Shown: positions 17,285 through 26,497, numbered from the stretch's first letter. The stretch: 64,000 bases of DNA from Planococcus liqunii (GCF_030413595.1 NZ_CP129238.1:3410001-3474000), one strand, 5' to 3'. Numbers and translations are program-made. Notes: a model not told the origin generated them from the letters alone.

Positions 17285-17866
17285 ATGAAAAGCCGCAAAA
17301 GAGAAATCGTTGCTTACTTCCGGGAATTGGACCGACGCTTTTTCATGGATTCGCATAAAGAATTAGCGGGTCTGGATGAAGCCCTTCCCATCGGTTTTGA
17401 CCAAACCATTTCCCAGCCTTCTCTTGTCCTCGAGATGACGCTTGCCCTGGATCTTCAGCCGGATTCAAAAGTACTGGAAATCGGCACAGGCTCCGGTTTT
17501 CAAACCGCGCTGCTGGCTGAGTTTTCGAAAGAAGTTTATACAGTTGAACGCATCAAGGAGCTTCACGACCGGGCCAAAGAACGCTTGGGAGAAGCCGGAT
17601 TCCAGAATATCCGCTTCCAGCTCGATGACGGCAGTATGGGATGGCAGGAGTTTGCCCCGTATGACCGCATCATGGTGACTGCTGCGGCTTCAACGGTACC
17701 GGCTGAACTGCTGGATCAATTGGATGTAAACGGGAAATTGCTGATTCCTGTTGGAACGCCCGCCATGCAGGAGCTGACCTTGCTCGAAAAAGATGTAAAT
17801 GGCAAGGTGACTTCCACTGTTTTAAATTACGTGAGGTTTGTTCCGCTGAAAGGAAAATACGAATAA
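17285..17866 (+). CDS. Protein-L-isoaspartate O-methyltransferase family protein
   Basis: A SAM-dependent methyltransferase of 193 residues with motif I VLEIGTGSGFQTALLAE, a TISQP region (42-46) and LLIPVGTP, which fit the PCMT family that initiates repair of isoaspartyl residues. I start at the ATG at 17285. No strong ribosome site precedes it, but an 8-codon frame upstream ends in an overlapping TATGA, which may provide coupling. A GTG three codons upstream is also in frame. Confidence 0.85.
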   Translation: MKSRKREIVAYFRELDRRFFMDSHKELAGLDEALPIGFDQTISQPSLVLEMTLALDLQPDSKVLEIGTGSGFQTALLAEFSKEVYTVERIKELHDRAKERLGEAGFQNIRFQLDDGSMGWQEFAPYDRIMVTAAASTVPAELLDQLDVNGKLLIPVGTPAMQELTLLEKDVNGKVTSTVLNYVRFVPLKGKYE

Positions 17867-17907
17867 AGAGCTGTGCGTCTCTGTGGGCAGAGATGCACAG
17901 CTTTTTT
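17866..17907. terminator. Bidirectional terminator between pcm-like and ctaG-like genes
   Basis: Long AGCTGTGC.TCTCTG/CAGAGATGCACAGCT stem with A- and T-runs on its two sides, between converging genes. Confidence 0.85.
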
Positions 17908-18688
17908 ATCCGTTCTTCTGCACTGTTAAGCGCGGACGGGCAAAGACAAACCATTGATAGCAAAAGATGGTGATCAGCACAGCATCGATGGCATCCCCGC
18001 CGTAATACATCAGCATCCCGCCCGTTTCCGCCTCGCTTTTAGGCACTGTTTGCGGCGGACTCGCGTAAATCAATTTCGACAAAATCCCGTGTGCAGCAAG
18101 GGCCGCTACCAAGACGATCGCACGCAGCTGAAAACTGGCTTTATGTGCAACGGGATCGATATAAATAATGGAAGCGGTAAATAAATAGCCGGCTGCCAAC
18201 AAATGAAAATGGACGAGGCCATACAACAGAATGTGTTCATGCATCAAAAAGAACAAGTCCGTCCTGTACAACAGGAATAAGCCGCCGATATTTAAGGTGG
18301 CAGCTGTAAAGGGATGGCTCAATAAATACACAGGTCTGCTTTTCAGGAATCGCGTCACTTTCCTTGCAGAAGCAACGGAAAGCGACCTAAACAGAAGCGT
18401 CATTGGCGACGCCAGCACTAAAAGCAGCGGCGACAGCATGCCAATCAGCAGATGGGTTGACATGTGCGCAATAAAGTTGTGGTGGGCCTGATTAGCCAAT
18501 GGCCCTATCAAGCTTACAGCGATAAAGAAAACTCCCGAAATCCAAAAGACAGACCTGTACGCCGGCCATCTTTTAAACTTGTTCCGGGATTGGATGGCTG
18601 CATGAAGATAAACGACAATAACTGTCAACAATAGAAGAGCAACTCCGAAAGCTGCAGCAGATATTTCCGGTTGTATTCCCCTCTCCAT
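17906..18688 (-). CDS. CtaG-type cytochrome c oxidase assembly factor
   Basis: A 260-residue multi-pass membrane protein of the Caa3_CtaG family, needed for assembly of the caa3 oxidase CuA/CuB centres in Bacillus. Histidines fall in membrane segments as the family shows: HHNFIAHMSTHLLIGML (69-85), LMHEHILLYGLVHFHLLAAG and AAHGILSKLIYA. Its start codon abuts the DUF2243 stop, so the two form one operon. Not every paralogue works on caa3 oxidase. Confidence 0.87.
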   Translation of the reverse strand: MERGIQPEISAAAFGVALLLLTVIVVYLHAAIQSRNKFKRWPAYRSVFWISGVFFIAVSLIGPLANQAHHNFIAHMSTHLLIGMLSPLLLVLASPMTLLFRSLSVASARKVTRFLKSRPVYLLSHPFTAATLNIGGLFLLYRTDLFFLMHEHILLYGLVHFHLLAAGYLFTASIIYIDPVAHKASFQLRAIVLVAALAAHGILSKLIYASPPQTVPKSEAETGGMLMYYGGDAIDAVLITIFCYQWFVFARPRLTVQKNG

Positions 18689-19189
18689 TTAACTGCCCTT
18701 TTTTTCTGCCGGCTGCCGGGTTTTCCAAAGCAATACAGCGCCCACAAGCAGCAATAGGACCGCAATGGCATTCCATGCCAGGTCATACGGCAAAATGTCA
18801 ACGTTATAGCGGATTTGATGCAGTTTCAGCAATTTGTGCTGGATCGTCCCATCGTAAAGCTGAAACGCTCCGGCGCCAATAAGCATGCCGCCGATCCATC
18901 GCTGTGGCCAGAAGGCGTTTCTTCTTCTCAAGTCAGCGAAAAGGAAAAGCGAGGCAATGGTGGCGAACCAGCTGAATGCATGAAACAAGCCGTCCGATAC
19001 CAAACCGACATCACTTGTCGACAAATCGTAGAAATGGTGCCAGTGCAATAATTGATGAAACACCGCTTCATCCACAAAAGCCGCTGTCCCTACACCAAAT
19101 AGCACGCCTGACCATAAATTACGTCCCGACAACACTCTCCGGTTCTTCCCATTGGCATAAGCTCTTGCATTTTCAGTATTCGTAAACAT
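18689..19189 (-). CDS. DUF2243 family membrane protein
   Basis: A 166-residue protein with four predicted transmembrane helices and the DUF2243 signature FVDEAVFHQLLHWHHFYD (39-56). The histidine-rich membrane-edge motif suggests metal or haem handling. Its direct pairing with the ctaG-like gene supports a role around oxidase assembly, but nothing in the sequence proves it. Confidence 0.85.
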   Translation of the reverse strand: MFTNTENARAYANGKNRRVLSGRNLWSGVLFGVGTAAFVDEAVFHQLLHWHHFYDLSTSDVGLVSDGLFHAFSWFATIASLFLFADLRRRNAFWPQRWIGGMLIGAGAFQLYDGTIQHKLLKLHQIRYNVDILPYDLAWNAIAVLLLLVGAVLLWKTRQPAEKKGS

Positions 19190-19355
19190 AGGCAGCGGCC
19201 TCCTTTATGCATCCGTAATTCCATGACAAAAAAATCCTCGTTAAGGCTTGTTGTGTTGACTCAAGATACCCCTATTCCCTAAAGTCAAAACCCTTTTGAC
19301 TCCTTAACATTGAGCACTAATCCTTAAAACGTAAGGTAAGAGATAAGAGGTTCAA

Positions 19356-19404
19356 ATAAAAGAGGCCGAAAACTCTTTGATGGTAAGCAAAGAATTTCCG
19401 GCCT
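19356..19404 (-). terminator. Terminator of the tandem DUF2294 gene
   Basis: Long minus-strand stem AGGCCGGAAATTCTTTGC with CAAAGAGTTTTCGGCCT, then TTTTATTT. Confidence 0.8.
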
Positions 19405-19411
19405 AATTTTT

Positions 19412-20098
19412 CTATGACTTTTCCGGCTGCAGAATCAATATAATATACCCTTTGTCTTCATCAAAATTCCAATCGAGAAACACTTCACGAATGTTTTGCC
19501 CCAGCTCCAGCTGTTCCAGCATTTTCCGCTCCAGCGGCCGTTTAACCAGCTTCAATTCTTCAAAAAAACCGGCCCGGATCAGTTCTATTTCAATATGGAT
19601 GAATATCCCTGACCTTTCAATAAGAACCGTCCGGTCGTTTAATGAATAGATTTCAAAGGAATCCGGGACTTTCTGTACTTTTTCAAACACTTCTTCCACT
19701 GCTTTTAAGAATTTTTGATTTTTGACTTCTTTCAGGCAGTCCTTCAGCGCAATTCCCGCTGGCCGTTCAAAAATCCCCATAATCAATCCAGTCTGCTCTT
19801 CAAGGTTCCAATCCGCATAGATTTCAGTCACCTGAAAATTTCCAATTTTAAATAGTTCCAAGGTGATTTCGGCTCGTAAATCGTTCATCAGTATGTCGCG
19901 GGTTTCCAGGATGCGCCTTGTTTCGTTTTGTTTTAAGAGGATTTTTTCCGTCGGCGCTAAAAATCCGCGAAGGTGAATCACTATGTAAGGGTCAGCGACG
20001 GTTACGTAAACCGACGAAGGCCCTTTTCCGAAGTACTCCCGCAGCAAAGTGGATATATAGCTGCCGACCTCTTTTTCTATCATTTTTTCTCTTGCCAT
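19412..20098 (-). CDS. Tandem DUF2294 domain protein
   Basis: A 228-residue protein built from two DUF2294 units. The first spans about 1-115, with KGPSSVYVTVADPYIVIHLR and a YADWNLEEQTGLIMGIF end. The second spans about 120-228, ending in the parallel VFLDWNFDEDKGYIILIL. Single-domain relatives are about 115 residues, so this is an internal duplication. No signal peptide or membrane segment. Function unknown; gene order gives no clue. Confidence 0.8.
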   Translation of the reverse strand: MAREKMIEKEVGSYISTLLREYFGKGPSSVYVTVADPYIVIHLRGFLAPTEKILLKQNETRRILETRDILMNDLRAEITLELFKIGNFQVTEIYADWNLEEQTGLIMGIFERPAGIALKDCLKEVKNQKFLKAVEEVFEKVQKVPDSFEIYSLNDRTVLIERSGIFIHIEIELIRAGFFEELKLVKRPLERKMLEQLELGQNIREVFLDWNFDEDKGYIILILQPEKS

Positions 20099-20334
20099 GA
20101 CTATCTGCTCCTTCGTTCCGGGAAGAAATACTCTTTTTTATTGGGGGATGGGAGTGGGGCGAATAGAATCCATTGCCAGCACAAAAAACCACCTGCTGCG
20201 CAGGTTTTCCTGTGCAAAGTCCTATTTTTTCAACTGTTCTTCTTCATTCACTTTAGCTTTCCTCTTCTTTGCATCCCTTGAGAAAAACTCCTCTTTCTCT
20301 TTTTGAACCATTCGTATTTGCTGCCTTGCACTCG

Positions 20335-20529
20335 TTAGTCAATCGCTATCTGTACGGTACGGCAATGCGGGCATTTCAAGTACTCACTTTCTTCTTCAAG
20401 ACGTCCGATATAAGCAAGCGAATCGGTGAATTCTCTTTTTTCGACCGGCGTCTTCATAAAGCCGCATCGATCTCCTGCATATTGTCTCTGATGGATCCGT
20501 TTACGCTTATGATCGATGAAGTATTGCAT
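20335..20529 (-). CDS. Small protein with CPHC motif, possible zinc ribbon
   Basis: A predicted 64-residue basic protein, starting MQYFIDHKRKRIHQ and containing DRCGF and the C-terminal KCPHCRTVQIAID. One Cys plus a CxxC pair could form a small metal site. The ATG at 20529 has GAGGAG about nine bases upstream. A longer frame reaching 20652 runs through a hairpin and is rejected. I do not recognise the family. Confidence 0.55.
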   Translation of the reverse strand: MQYFIDHKRKRIHQRQYAGDRCGFMKTPVEKREFTDSLAYIGRLEEESEYLKCPHCRTVQIAID

Positions 20530-20560
20530 GAAAACCAGCTCCTCTTCTAGCAAAAAAACG

Positions 20561-20602
20561 AAAAAAAGCCGAAAAGAATCGCGAGGATTCTTTTCGGCTT
20601 TG
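20561..20602 (-). terminator. Strong hairpin between the HMA-like gene and the small CPHC gene
   Basis: Minus-strand AAGCCGAAAAGAATC/GATTCTTTTCGGCTT stem followed by TTTTTTCG. It would end transcripts of the HMA-like gene and lies only about 30 bp before the small downstream gene. Confidence 0.75.
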
Positions 20603-20799
20603 TTTGCAGCTCTATTGTCTGAAACATGACGCCAAAATATGAAAGTAGGCAATGATTTTTAAGTTGTTTTAACTGTTTGAAATGCCAAATATTCCACTAT
20701 AAGCAAATTTACGTCACAAATCGGAAACGCTATTGTTTTCCAAGTATACTCATTTTACATTACTTCTTCAGCACCGTAAAGGAATTCCCTTCCTATTTG

Positions 20800-21006
20800 C
20801 TATTCGATATGAAAGCCTTGCAACTGGATTCTTTTAATAATTTGATCTTCGTCCACTTGGTTTTCATCATAGGTAATCTTGATGCCGCCTTCTTCCACAT
20901 CAACAAGCGCCCGTTCAATTTCATCCATTTTTAACAACAGGCCTTCAATCTCCTGGATGGAAGTTGCTGAAGTGGCCTCTTTTACATGAATTGTCATAAC
21001 TGCCAT
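20800..21006 (-). CDS. HMA-fold protein lacking the metal-binding CxxC
   Basis: A 68-residue protein with the beta-alpha-beta-beta-alpha-beta pattern of heavy-metal-associated domains (MTIHVKEA, IQEIEGLLLKM, ALVDVEEGGIKITYDE, QIIKRIQLQGFHIE). The loop that normally reads GMxCxxC is ATSATS here, so copper or zinc binding in the usual way is impossible. No metal ATPase is adjacent. It may be a protein-interaction domain. Confidence 0.72.
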   Translation of the reverse strand: MAVMTIHVKEATSATSIQEIEGLLLKMDEIERALVDVEEGGIKITYDENQVDEDQIIKRIQLQGFHIE

Positions 21007-21085
21007 GCTTACTCATCCTTTCAAATTCGGTTTCTTTTGTCTATACCCGTTAACCGGGCAGATAAAAGAACTTTCTTTGCGGATG

Positions 21086-23194
21086 TTAAAATTCCATCTT
21101 CAGTTTTCCTTCTTCAAGAACCAGTTTGGCACTGAACTTCTTGCCATTTTTAGAAACAAACCCTTTAATAACCGGCGTTTTCCCTCTCGTGCACAAATAC
21201 TCGATTTGTTTGGCAGTCAACCGTTTTTTTAGGAAAGTAGCCGGAAACGACTGTTTGCAGCCGTTGTCAAATTCGGTGCAGCTGTAGAATCCTTTGCGTG
21301 AAACGATTTTGCCTTTTTTGCATCTCGGACAAACAGCAATTTCATCTTTGGCATCAAGCGTCGGCATTTGGTCAGGCAAACCATTTTTTTGCATTTGCGC
21401 CGGCACTTCCTCCAATAGTTTATGGATGAATTTGCCGATGGTTGAAAGAAATACTTCCGGAGACCCTTCCCCTTTCCCTATTTTCTTCAAATAGGTTTCC
21501 CATTTCGCCGTCATCGAAGGGCTGGACAATAAATTCCCTTCAATGGACTGGCACAGAATCCGCCCTTTATCGGTGATCGAAACGATGTTTTTGTTTACCG
21601 TAATGTACTCATGCCGTTTAATGGTTTCGATAATGCCGCTTCGTGTCGCTTCCGTCCCCAGGCCTTCGATTTCCTTCAGGATTTCCGTGTCTTCCACATC
21701 TTCGACAAACTTTCCGCATGTTTTCATCATCGCAATCAGCTGGCCTTCCGTATAAGGCTTTGGAGGAGTCGTCATTCCTTCTTTAATGGCTACATCCGCT
21801 TTCACCGGCTCCTGTTCCCGCAATTCAGGAAGTGAAGGTTCCTGCTTCGTTTCTTTGGCAGTCGGAAACAATTCTTTCCAGCCCTGCTCCAGATCGGTCT
21901 TGCCCGTTGTAAAAAATGCCAGCCCCTTCACATCCGTCGTCACTTTGGTTTCAGCATAGCGGTAATCCCGGTGGAACATGGCAAGCGTCGTGCGCAGCAC
22001 TTCTTCGTATAAATTGCGTTCATCCCGGGCGAGCCCTTCAAGTTTCCGGGCTGTCGGAATCGATTTTGTCGGGATGATGGCATAGTGTTCCTGGACTTTC
22101 GCGCTGTCGACAAAGCGTTTCTTCGGTGCTTTTGAAGCGATGGGAAATTCGGTGCCGATCAATTTCTGGTACTTCTCTACCTGGCCAGCCAAATAGCTGA
22201 ATTCACCCGGTGTAATGTGCTGGGCATCCGTTCTCGGATAGCTGACCAGTTTTTTCTCATACAAGCCCTGCATGACGGACAGCACTTTTGCCGGACTGTA
22301 TTTCCATTTCCGGTTGGCTGCTGCCTGCAATGTGGACAAGGAATGGAGCATGGGCGGCGGCACCCGCTTTTCAGTCGTTTTCAGCTGAGCTACGACGCCG
22401 TCTGCTTTTTTGGTGATGTCGTGTTTCGCCAGTAATTCTTCCGCTTCCTTGCGCTCTTTGGCCTTGATTTTCGCTTTTCCTTTATATTTGCCTTTTTCCG
22501 CCTGGAAAACGCCTTCGATTTCATAAAACGGCTCCGGCACAAAGGCTTCGATTTCTTTTTCCCGCTGATAAATCAGAAAAACCGTCGGCGTCTGTACCCG
22601 CCCGATGGCGAATACTTCCCGGATGCCTTTTTCCTGCAGCAGCAGAGAATACAGCCGGGAACCGTTCATGCCGACCAGCCAGTCGCTGATTTGGCGTGCT
22701 CGGGCTTCCTGATACAGCAGCAAATCCTGGCGGTTGTCGCGCAGCTCCTGAAAACCTTTGCGCACTTCATCCACTTCAAGCGAATTGATCCACAGGCGCT
22801 GAATCCGTTTCCCTTTGGCTCCGGTCTGATAATAGATGCTGTAAAATATATTCGAACCTTCCCGGTCCACGTCGCAGGCATTGATGACGGTATCGGTCCC
22901 TTGAATGAGCTTTTTGATAATGCCGAATTGCTGCGCTTTCCCGCGCGCCACTTGGAATTGGTACTGCTCCGGCAAAATCGGCAAAGCGTCCAGTTTCCAT
23001 TTTCCCCATTTCGGGTCATAGGCTTTCGGCTCTTTTAATTCCACAAGATGGCCGATGCCCCAGGTAATATATGCACCTTCCGGAAAAATCGGATCCGGAG
23101 CCACTTCCATATAACCTTCACGCTTGGTCGTTTTGAACGCTTCAGCATAGGCTTTTGCCTGACTCGGCTTTTCAGCCACGATTACTGGTTTCAT
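21086..23194 (-). CDS. topB: DNA topoisomerase III
   Basis: Type IA topoisomerase that decatenates DNA using single-strand passage. It has 702 residues. The Toprim domain shows VAEKPSQAKAYAEAF (6-20) and DVDREG (108-113). The catalytic Y319 is in LVSYPRTDAQHI. A C-terminal zinc-ribbon-like segment (CPRCKKGK...C...C) precedes the end. The ATG at 23194 follows AAAGGACGAAACGT; a 51-codon extension is rejected. Confidence 0.95.
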   Translation of the reverse strand: MKPVIVAEKPSQAKAYAEAFKTTKREGYMEVAPDPIFPEGAYITWGIGHLVELKEPKAYDPKWGKWKLDALPILPEQYQFQVARGKAQQFGIIKKLIQGTDTVINACDVDREGSNIFYSIYYQTGAKGKRIQRLWINSLEVDEVRKGFQELRDNRQDLLLYQEARARQISDWLVGMNGSRLYSLLLQEKGIREVFAIGRVQTPTVFLIYQREKEIEAFVPEPFYEIEGVFQAEKGKYKGKAKIKAKERKEAEELLAKHDITKKADGVVAQLKTTEKRVPPPMLHSLSTLQAAANRKWKYSPAKVLSVMQGLYEKKLVSYPRTDAQHITPGEFSYLAGQVEKYQKLIGTEFPIASKAPKKRFVDSAKVQEHYAIIPTKSIPTARKLEGLARDERNLYEEVLRTTLAMFHRDYRYAETKVTTDVKGLAFFTTGKTDLEQGWKELFPTAKETKQEPSLPELREQEPVKADVAIKEGMTTPPKPYTEGQLIAMMKTCGKFVEDVEDTEILKEIEGLGTEATRSGIIETIKRHEYITVNKNIVSITDKGRILCQSIEGNLLSSPSMTAKWETYLKKIGKGEGSPEVFLSTIGKFIHKLLEEVPAQMQKNGLPDQMPTLDAKDEIAVCPRCKKGKIVSRKGFYSCTEFDNGCKQSFPATFLKKRLTAKQIEYLCTRGKTPVIKGFVSKNGKKFSAKLVLEEGKLKMEF

Positions 23195-23285
23195 ACGTTT
23201 CGTCCTTTCGTTCTTCCCTTTCTTCCATTGTACTCGTTCAAGGTGAAAAACATAATGATTTAATTGCGAACAAACGCTCGTTCTT

Positions 23286-23966
23286 TTACGCTCGTTCATC
23301 GACCAGCATTCCAGCAAACTTCTTTTTGATCGCTTCTTTGTCTCCAAAAATCAAAATCCGATCGCTAAGCTGCAGTTTTTCCTCGAGCAATGATTTTCGG
23401 AGGATGATGTTCCCTCTTTTAATGAACAGCAAATGAATATCATCACTTCTCAAAATCATTTTTTCACAAGCCTGGTTGGTATACTTGGAGTCTTCTCTGA
23501 TTTCGACTTCCGCCACCATATCGTTTTCCTTTAACGATAAGGCTGTTTTAAGCGGCCAGTCTTCCAAATCATATTCTTCATCCATTTCATGTTCGAATTT
23601 ATTGGTTAAATATACCGAAATGACTTTGTTTTTCAGAAACAGCCAAATTGCGAAAAACACAACAATTACAACGGCCAAAAGATTTGTCCGCAAATCGTTC
23701 GACAATACAGAGGCAATGGATGAAATCATGACAGCAAGTGAAAAATACCCAAACAAAATGACGGCTGCACTGATTCTTCTTCGAATCGGGTGGTCGATGA
23801 TCAGCGAAGACTCATCTGTTGTGAATCCGGTAGCGGTCAGCATGGAAATCACCTGATACCGGGCGATCGGTTTCTGGAGGCCGGTTGCTGCAAAAAGGAC
23901 CACGGCAATTTCAATAACGAGCCACATAATGACAGAATACAATAAGACAAACAGAATTTCCGTCAT
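23286..23966 (-). CDS. Membrane protein with C-terminal TrkA-C (RCK_C) domain
   Basis: A 226-residue protein with three hydrophobic segments (about 5-28, 66-88, 95-112) and a cytoplasmic C-terminal TrkA-C domain (about 135-222: MVAEVEIREDSKYTNQACEK, DRILIFGDKEAIKKKF). RCK_C domains bind small ligands such as cyclic di-AMP in potassium transporters. No selectivity filter is visible, so it is probably a regulator or an unusual transporter. Confidence 0.78.
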   Translation of the reverse strand: MTEILFVLLYSVIMWLVIEIAVVLFAATGLQKPIARYQVISMLTATGFTTDESSLIIDHPIRRRISAAVILFGYFSLAVMISSIASVLSNDLRTNLLAVVIVVFFAIWLFLKNKVISVYLTNKFEHEMDEEYDLEDWPLKTALSLKENDMVAEVEIREDSKYTNQACEKMILRSDDIHLLFIKRGNIILRKSLLEEKLQLSDRILIFGDKEAIKKKFAGMLVDERA

Positions 23967-24178
23967 AGTTGTTCCCCCGTTCTCAGCGTTATAAGTAATA
24001 TTCCCCTTTCCTCTAAATTTTAAAATCTTCAGCAGAAAGAGATTCTAAGTAGTATAATAAAAAAAAGTTTTTTCTTGCTTTGCCAATAAAGTCCTTACGT
24101 GAAAACATTGCCTGTGCGTCCAATGGGATGCCAGTGACAACTACACCGATTTTCTATAGAAAAGGATGAGGGCATACG

Positions 24179-24871
24179 ATGACGATGAATAGCAAAACGG
24201 CTTTGCTTGCCGGAGCCAGCGGACTGGTCGGCAACGAATTATTGCATGTACTGCTTGAAAGCCCGAATTACGAAGAAGTAAAAGTCTTGGTCCGAAAACG
24301 TCTGGAAATCCAGCATCCGAAGCTTGAGCAGGTCTTGGTGGACTTTAACCGCCTTGAAAATTATGAAGAATACTTTCATGTGAACGACGTGTATTGCTGC
24401 CTGGGCACGACAATCAAAAAAGCAGGCTCGCAAGAAGCATTCCGGAAAGTGGATTATGAATACCCGGTGAAAATGGCGCAGCTGGCCAAGAAGCGAAACG
24501 CCGAAAATTTCCTGATCATTTCGGCGCTTGGGGCAGACCCGAAATCCAAAGTATTCTACAGCCGGACAAAAGGCGAAGTGGAAAGCGAGCTGAAGAATAT
24601 GCACCTGCGGGCACTCCACATTTTCCAGCCTTCACTGCTTTTAGGTGACCGCCAAGAGTTCCGGTTTGGCGAAAAATTTGCCGCTATACTGTCTCCTTTG
24701 TTAAGGCCGCTGCTATTCGGCAAGCTGAAAAAATACAAACCCGTCAGTGCCAGGCGTGTTGCTGTTGCCATGTATCAAATGGGCCAGACAAATTATAGCG
24801 GCCATTTCACTTACCCTTCCAACCGGATTTTTGAATTGAGCCGCTCCAAAACTGCAGAACAAAAAAAATGA
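24179..24871 (+). CDS. NAD(P)-binding atypical SDR oxidoreductase (TIP30-like)
   Basis: A 230-residue Rossmann-fold protein of the atypical short-chain dehydrogenase type. The dinucleotide loop is LLAGASGLVGNELL (9-22). YCCLGTTIKKAGS and the FLIISALGADPKSKVFYSRTKGE region hold the SxxYxxxK-like set. Substrate unknown. The ribosome site AAAGGATGAGGGCATACG precedes the ATG, and a strong terminator follows the stop. Confidence 0.87.
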   Translation: MTMNSKTALLAGASGLVGNELLHVLLESPNYEEVKVLVRKRLEIQHPKLEQVLVDFNRLENYEEYFHVNDVYCCLGTTIKKAGSQEAFRKVDYEYPVKMAQLAKKRNAENFLIISALGADPKSKVFYSRTKGEVESELKNMHLRALHIFQPSLLLGDRQEFRFGEKFAAILSPLLRPLLFGKLKKYKPVSARRVAVAMYQMGQTNYSGHFTYPSNRIFELSRSKTAEQKK

Positions 24872-24894
24872 CACCGGGGTCCGGTGTCATTTTT
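24868..24894 (+). terminator. Terminator after the TIP30-like gene
   Basis: ATGACACCGG/CCGGTGTCAT stem followed by TTTTT; it starts at the stop codon. Confidence 0.85.
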
Positions 24895-24909
24895 CGCTTT
24901 CAGTGGAAC

Positions 24910-26334
24910 TTATTTTTTTCCCGATACGTCTTTCCGGATTACATCAAACAAACCGGCACCGATAATTTCAAGTGCAGACTGCATGCGTTCGCCGGAAATA
25001 TTGTCTTCAATTGTATCTTCCGGTGTGTGGTAAACTTTCTCGATATGGTAAACGAGCGGATCCCAGCTGTCGATTCCCATCCAGATGAACAACGCTGCTG
25101 GAATGCCGGCATTATGGAATGGCACGTGGTCGCTTGAGCCGAACTGCCCTGGCAGGATATCCGAATTTCCAAGGCGTGCGCCCGCCGCTACTGTAGAATC
25201 TGTTACAATGTTTTTGCTGCCGTCAACCGTCATGGCATACAGGTTTTTTGCCGGCTCGTACTTCGTAGCCACCATATCCGGATTGAATACAGCTTCTATT
25301 TCATCTCTTTCCGGTTGCGATAATTGGTCCACATAATATCTGGCTCCAAGCAAGCCTCTTTCTTCCGAACCGAACGCGATGAATTTCAAATCTTTATCGG
25401 TATTGTAGCCTTTATAAACGCGTGCCAATTCCAGCATCAGCCCGACGCCTGACGCATTGTCATTCGCTCCGGGAGCGCCGACGACACTATCCATATGTGC
25501 AGTCAAAAGCACTTCTTTTGTATCCGCTGTCTTGGTTTTTGCTTTTTTCGTGCCGATGACATTGACCGACTGAAGATCGGTGTAGCGGACAGCTGTCAAA
25601 TCAAGCGCAGCCGCACCTTTTTCAATCCGTTCTTTCAGCCATTCGCCCTGTACATACGCTGCTCCGTATACCGGTACATCGTAAGATTTGGTCAAGCTTG
25701 GGTTGAAGGTCGAACCGTAGTTGCCGCGGCTTCCCACTACACTTTGCAGGATAACGCCCGCAGCGCCTGCCTGAATAGCATTATCGACTTGTGTGCGGTA
25801 AGCGGCTGTCGTAGCTTCTCTCGTCAACAGCACGATTTTCCCTTTGGTGTCTGCAGGGAAATCCGCTGCCTTTAAGCCGCCTGCCACATAAATCGCTTCA
25901 CTGGATACTGCTTCCTTACTTACTTTTCCGTTCGGCGCCGCCCCCATTTCCCAAGACGTCCCGTCTTCAAATGCCACATCCGCAATATACTGGTCCGCTA
26001 CCGGGAAATATTGATACTCCACGTCATAGCCGTAGCTTTTCAAGTTTCTGGCCACATAATCCGCCGCTTCTTTTTCCCCTTCAAGCCCGCCTGGCCGTGA
26101 ACCGATTTCTTCCGATAAGTAGCGCACATGCTCAATCGCCCGTTCCGCTTCTACGCGTTTTACGATTTTCTGGTCTTGCGCTGCGTTATTGGCAGCCGTG
26201 GCCGTTCCTGCTTCCGCCACAGGAAGCGCAAATGGCGAAGCGCTGAATACCAAAGCTCCGGCAAGCGCATAAGCAAGTATGGATTTTTTCATTTTAACGG
26301 GTGTGCTTTCATTGCGGTCCAATAATTTCTTCAT
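24910..26334 (-). CDS. Secreted M28 family aminopeptidase with PA domain
   Basis: An exported zinc aminopeptidase of 474 residues, related to Bacillus YwaD. A signal peptide covers about 1-42 (hydrophobic SILAYALAGALVFSASPF, cleavage near AEA). A protease-associated domain (about 130-240) precedes the catalytic zinc-site motifs TAHMDSV, NDNASG, GSEERGLLG, NPDMV and SSDHVPFH. The ATG at 26334 has AAGGAG twelve bases upstream; a second ATG at codon 15 lacks one. Confidence 0.92.
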   Translation of the reverse strand: MKKLLDRNESTPVKMKKSILAYALAGALVFSASPFALPVAEAGTATAANNAAQDQKIVKRVEAERAIEHVRYLSEEIGSRPGGLEGEKEAADYVARNLKSYGYDVEYQYFPVADQYIADVAFEDGTSWEMGAAPNGKVSKEAVSSEAIYVAGGLKAADFPADTKGKIVLLTREATTAAYRTQVDNAIQAGAAGVILQSVVGSRGNYGSTFNPSLTKSYDVPVYGAAYVQGEWLKERIEKGAAALDLTAVRYTDLQSVNVIGTKKAKTKTADTKEVLLTAHMDSVVGAPGANDNASGVGLMLELARVYKGYNTDKDLKFIAFGSEERGLLGARYYVDQLSQPERDEIEAVFNPDMVATKYEPAKNLYAMTVDGSKNIVTDSTVAAGARLGNSDILPGQFGSSDHVPFHNAGIPAALFIWMGIDSWDPLVYHIEKVYHTPEDTIEDNISGERMQSALEIIGAGLFDVIRKDVSGKK

Positions 26335-26371
26335 CAGTTTCTGACACTCCTTTAGAAATTTTATTTGTCGG

Positions 26372-26497
26372 CTAATTTGATCTTGAACGCTTTAATCGTA
26401 AAATATCAGCCACCTTTTCCGATTCTTCTGCTCCTTCCTGCATTCTTTGCCATGGATTGTCCACTTCGATTCTTGCCAGCGACAAAGAACCTAGCAG
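26372..26497 (-). CDS. Possible 41-codon leader ORF with CTG start
   Basis: An open frame upstream of the M28 peptidase gene, reading MLGSLSLARIEVDNPWQRM at the N-terminus and ending in LRLKRSRSN. ATAGGAGG lies six bases before the CTG. The residue pattern is hydrophilic and gene-like, but CTG starts are rare and no family is recognised. The same bases may instead be part of a structured RNA leader. Confidence 0.2.
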   Translation of the reverse strand: MLGSLSLARIEVDNPWQRMQEGAEESEKVADILRLKRSRSN

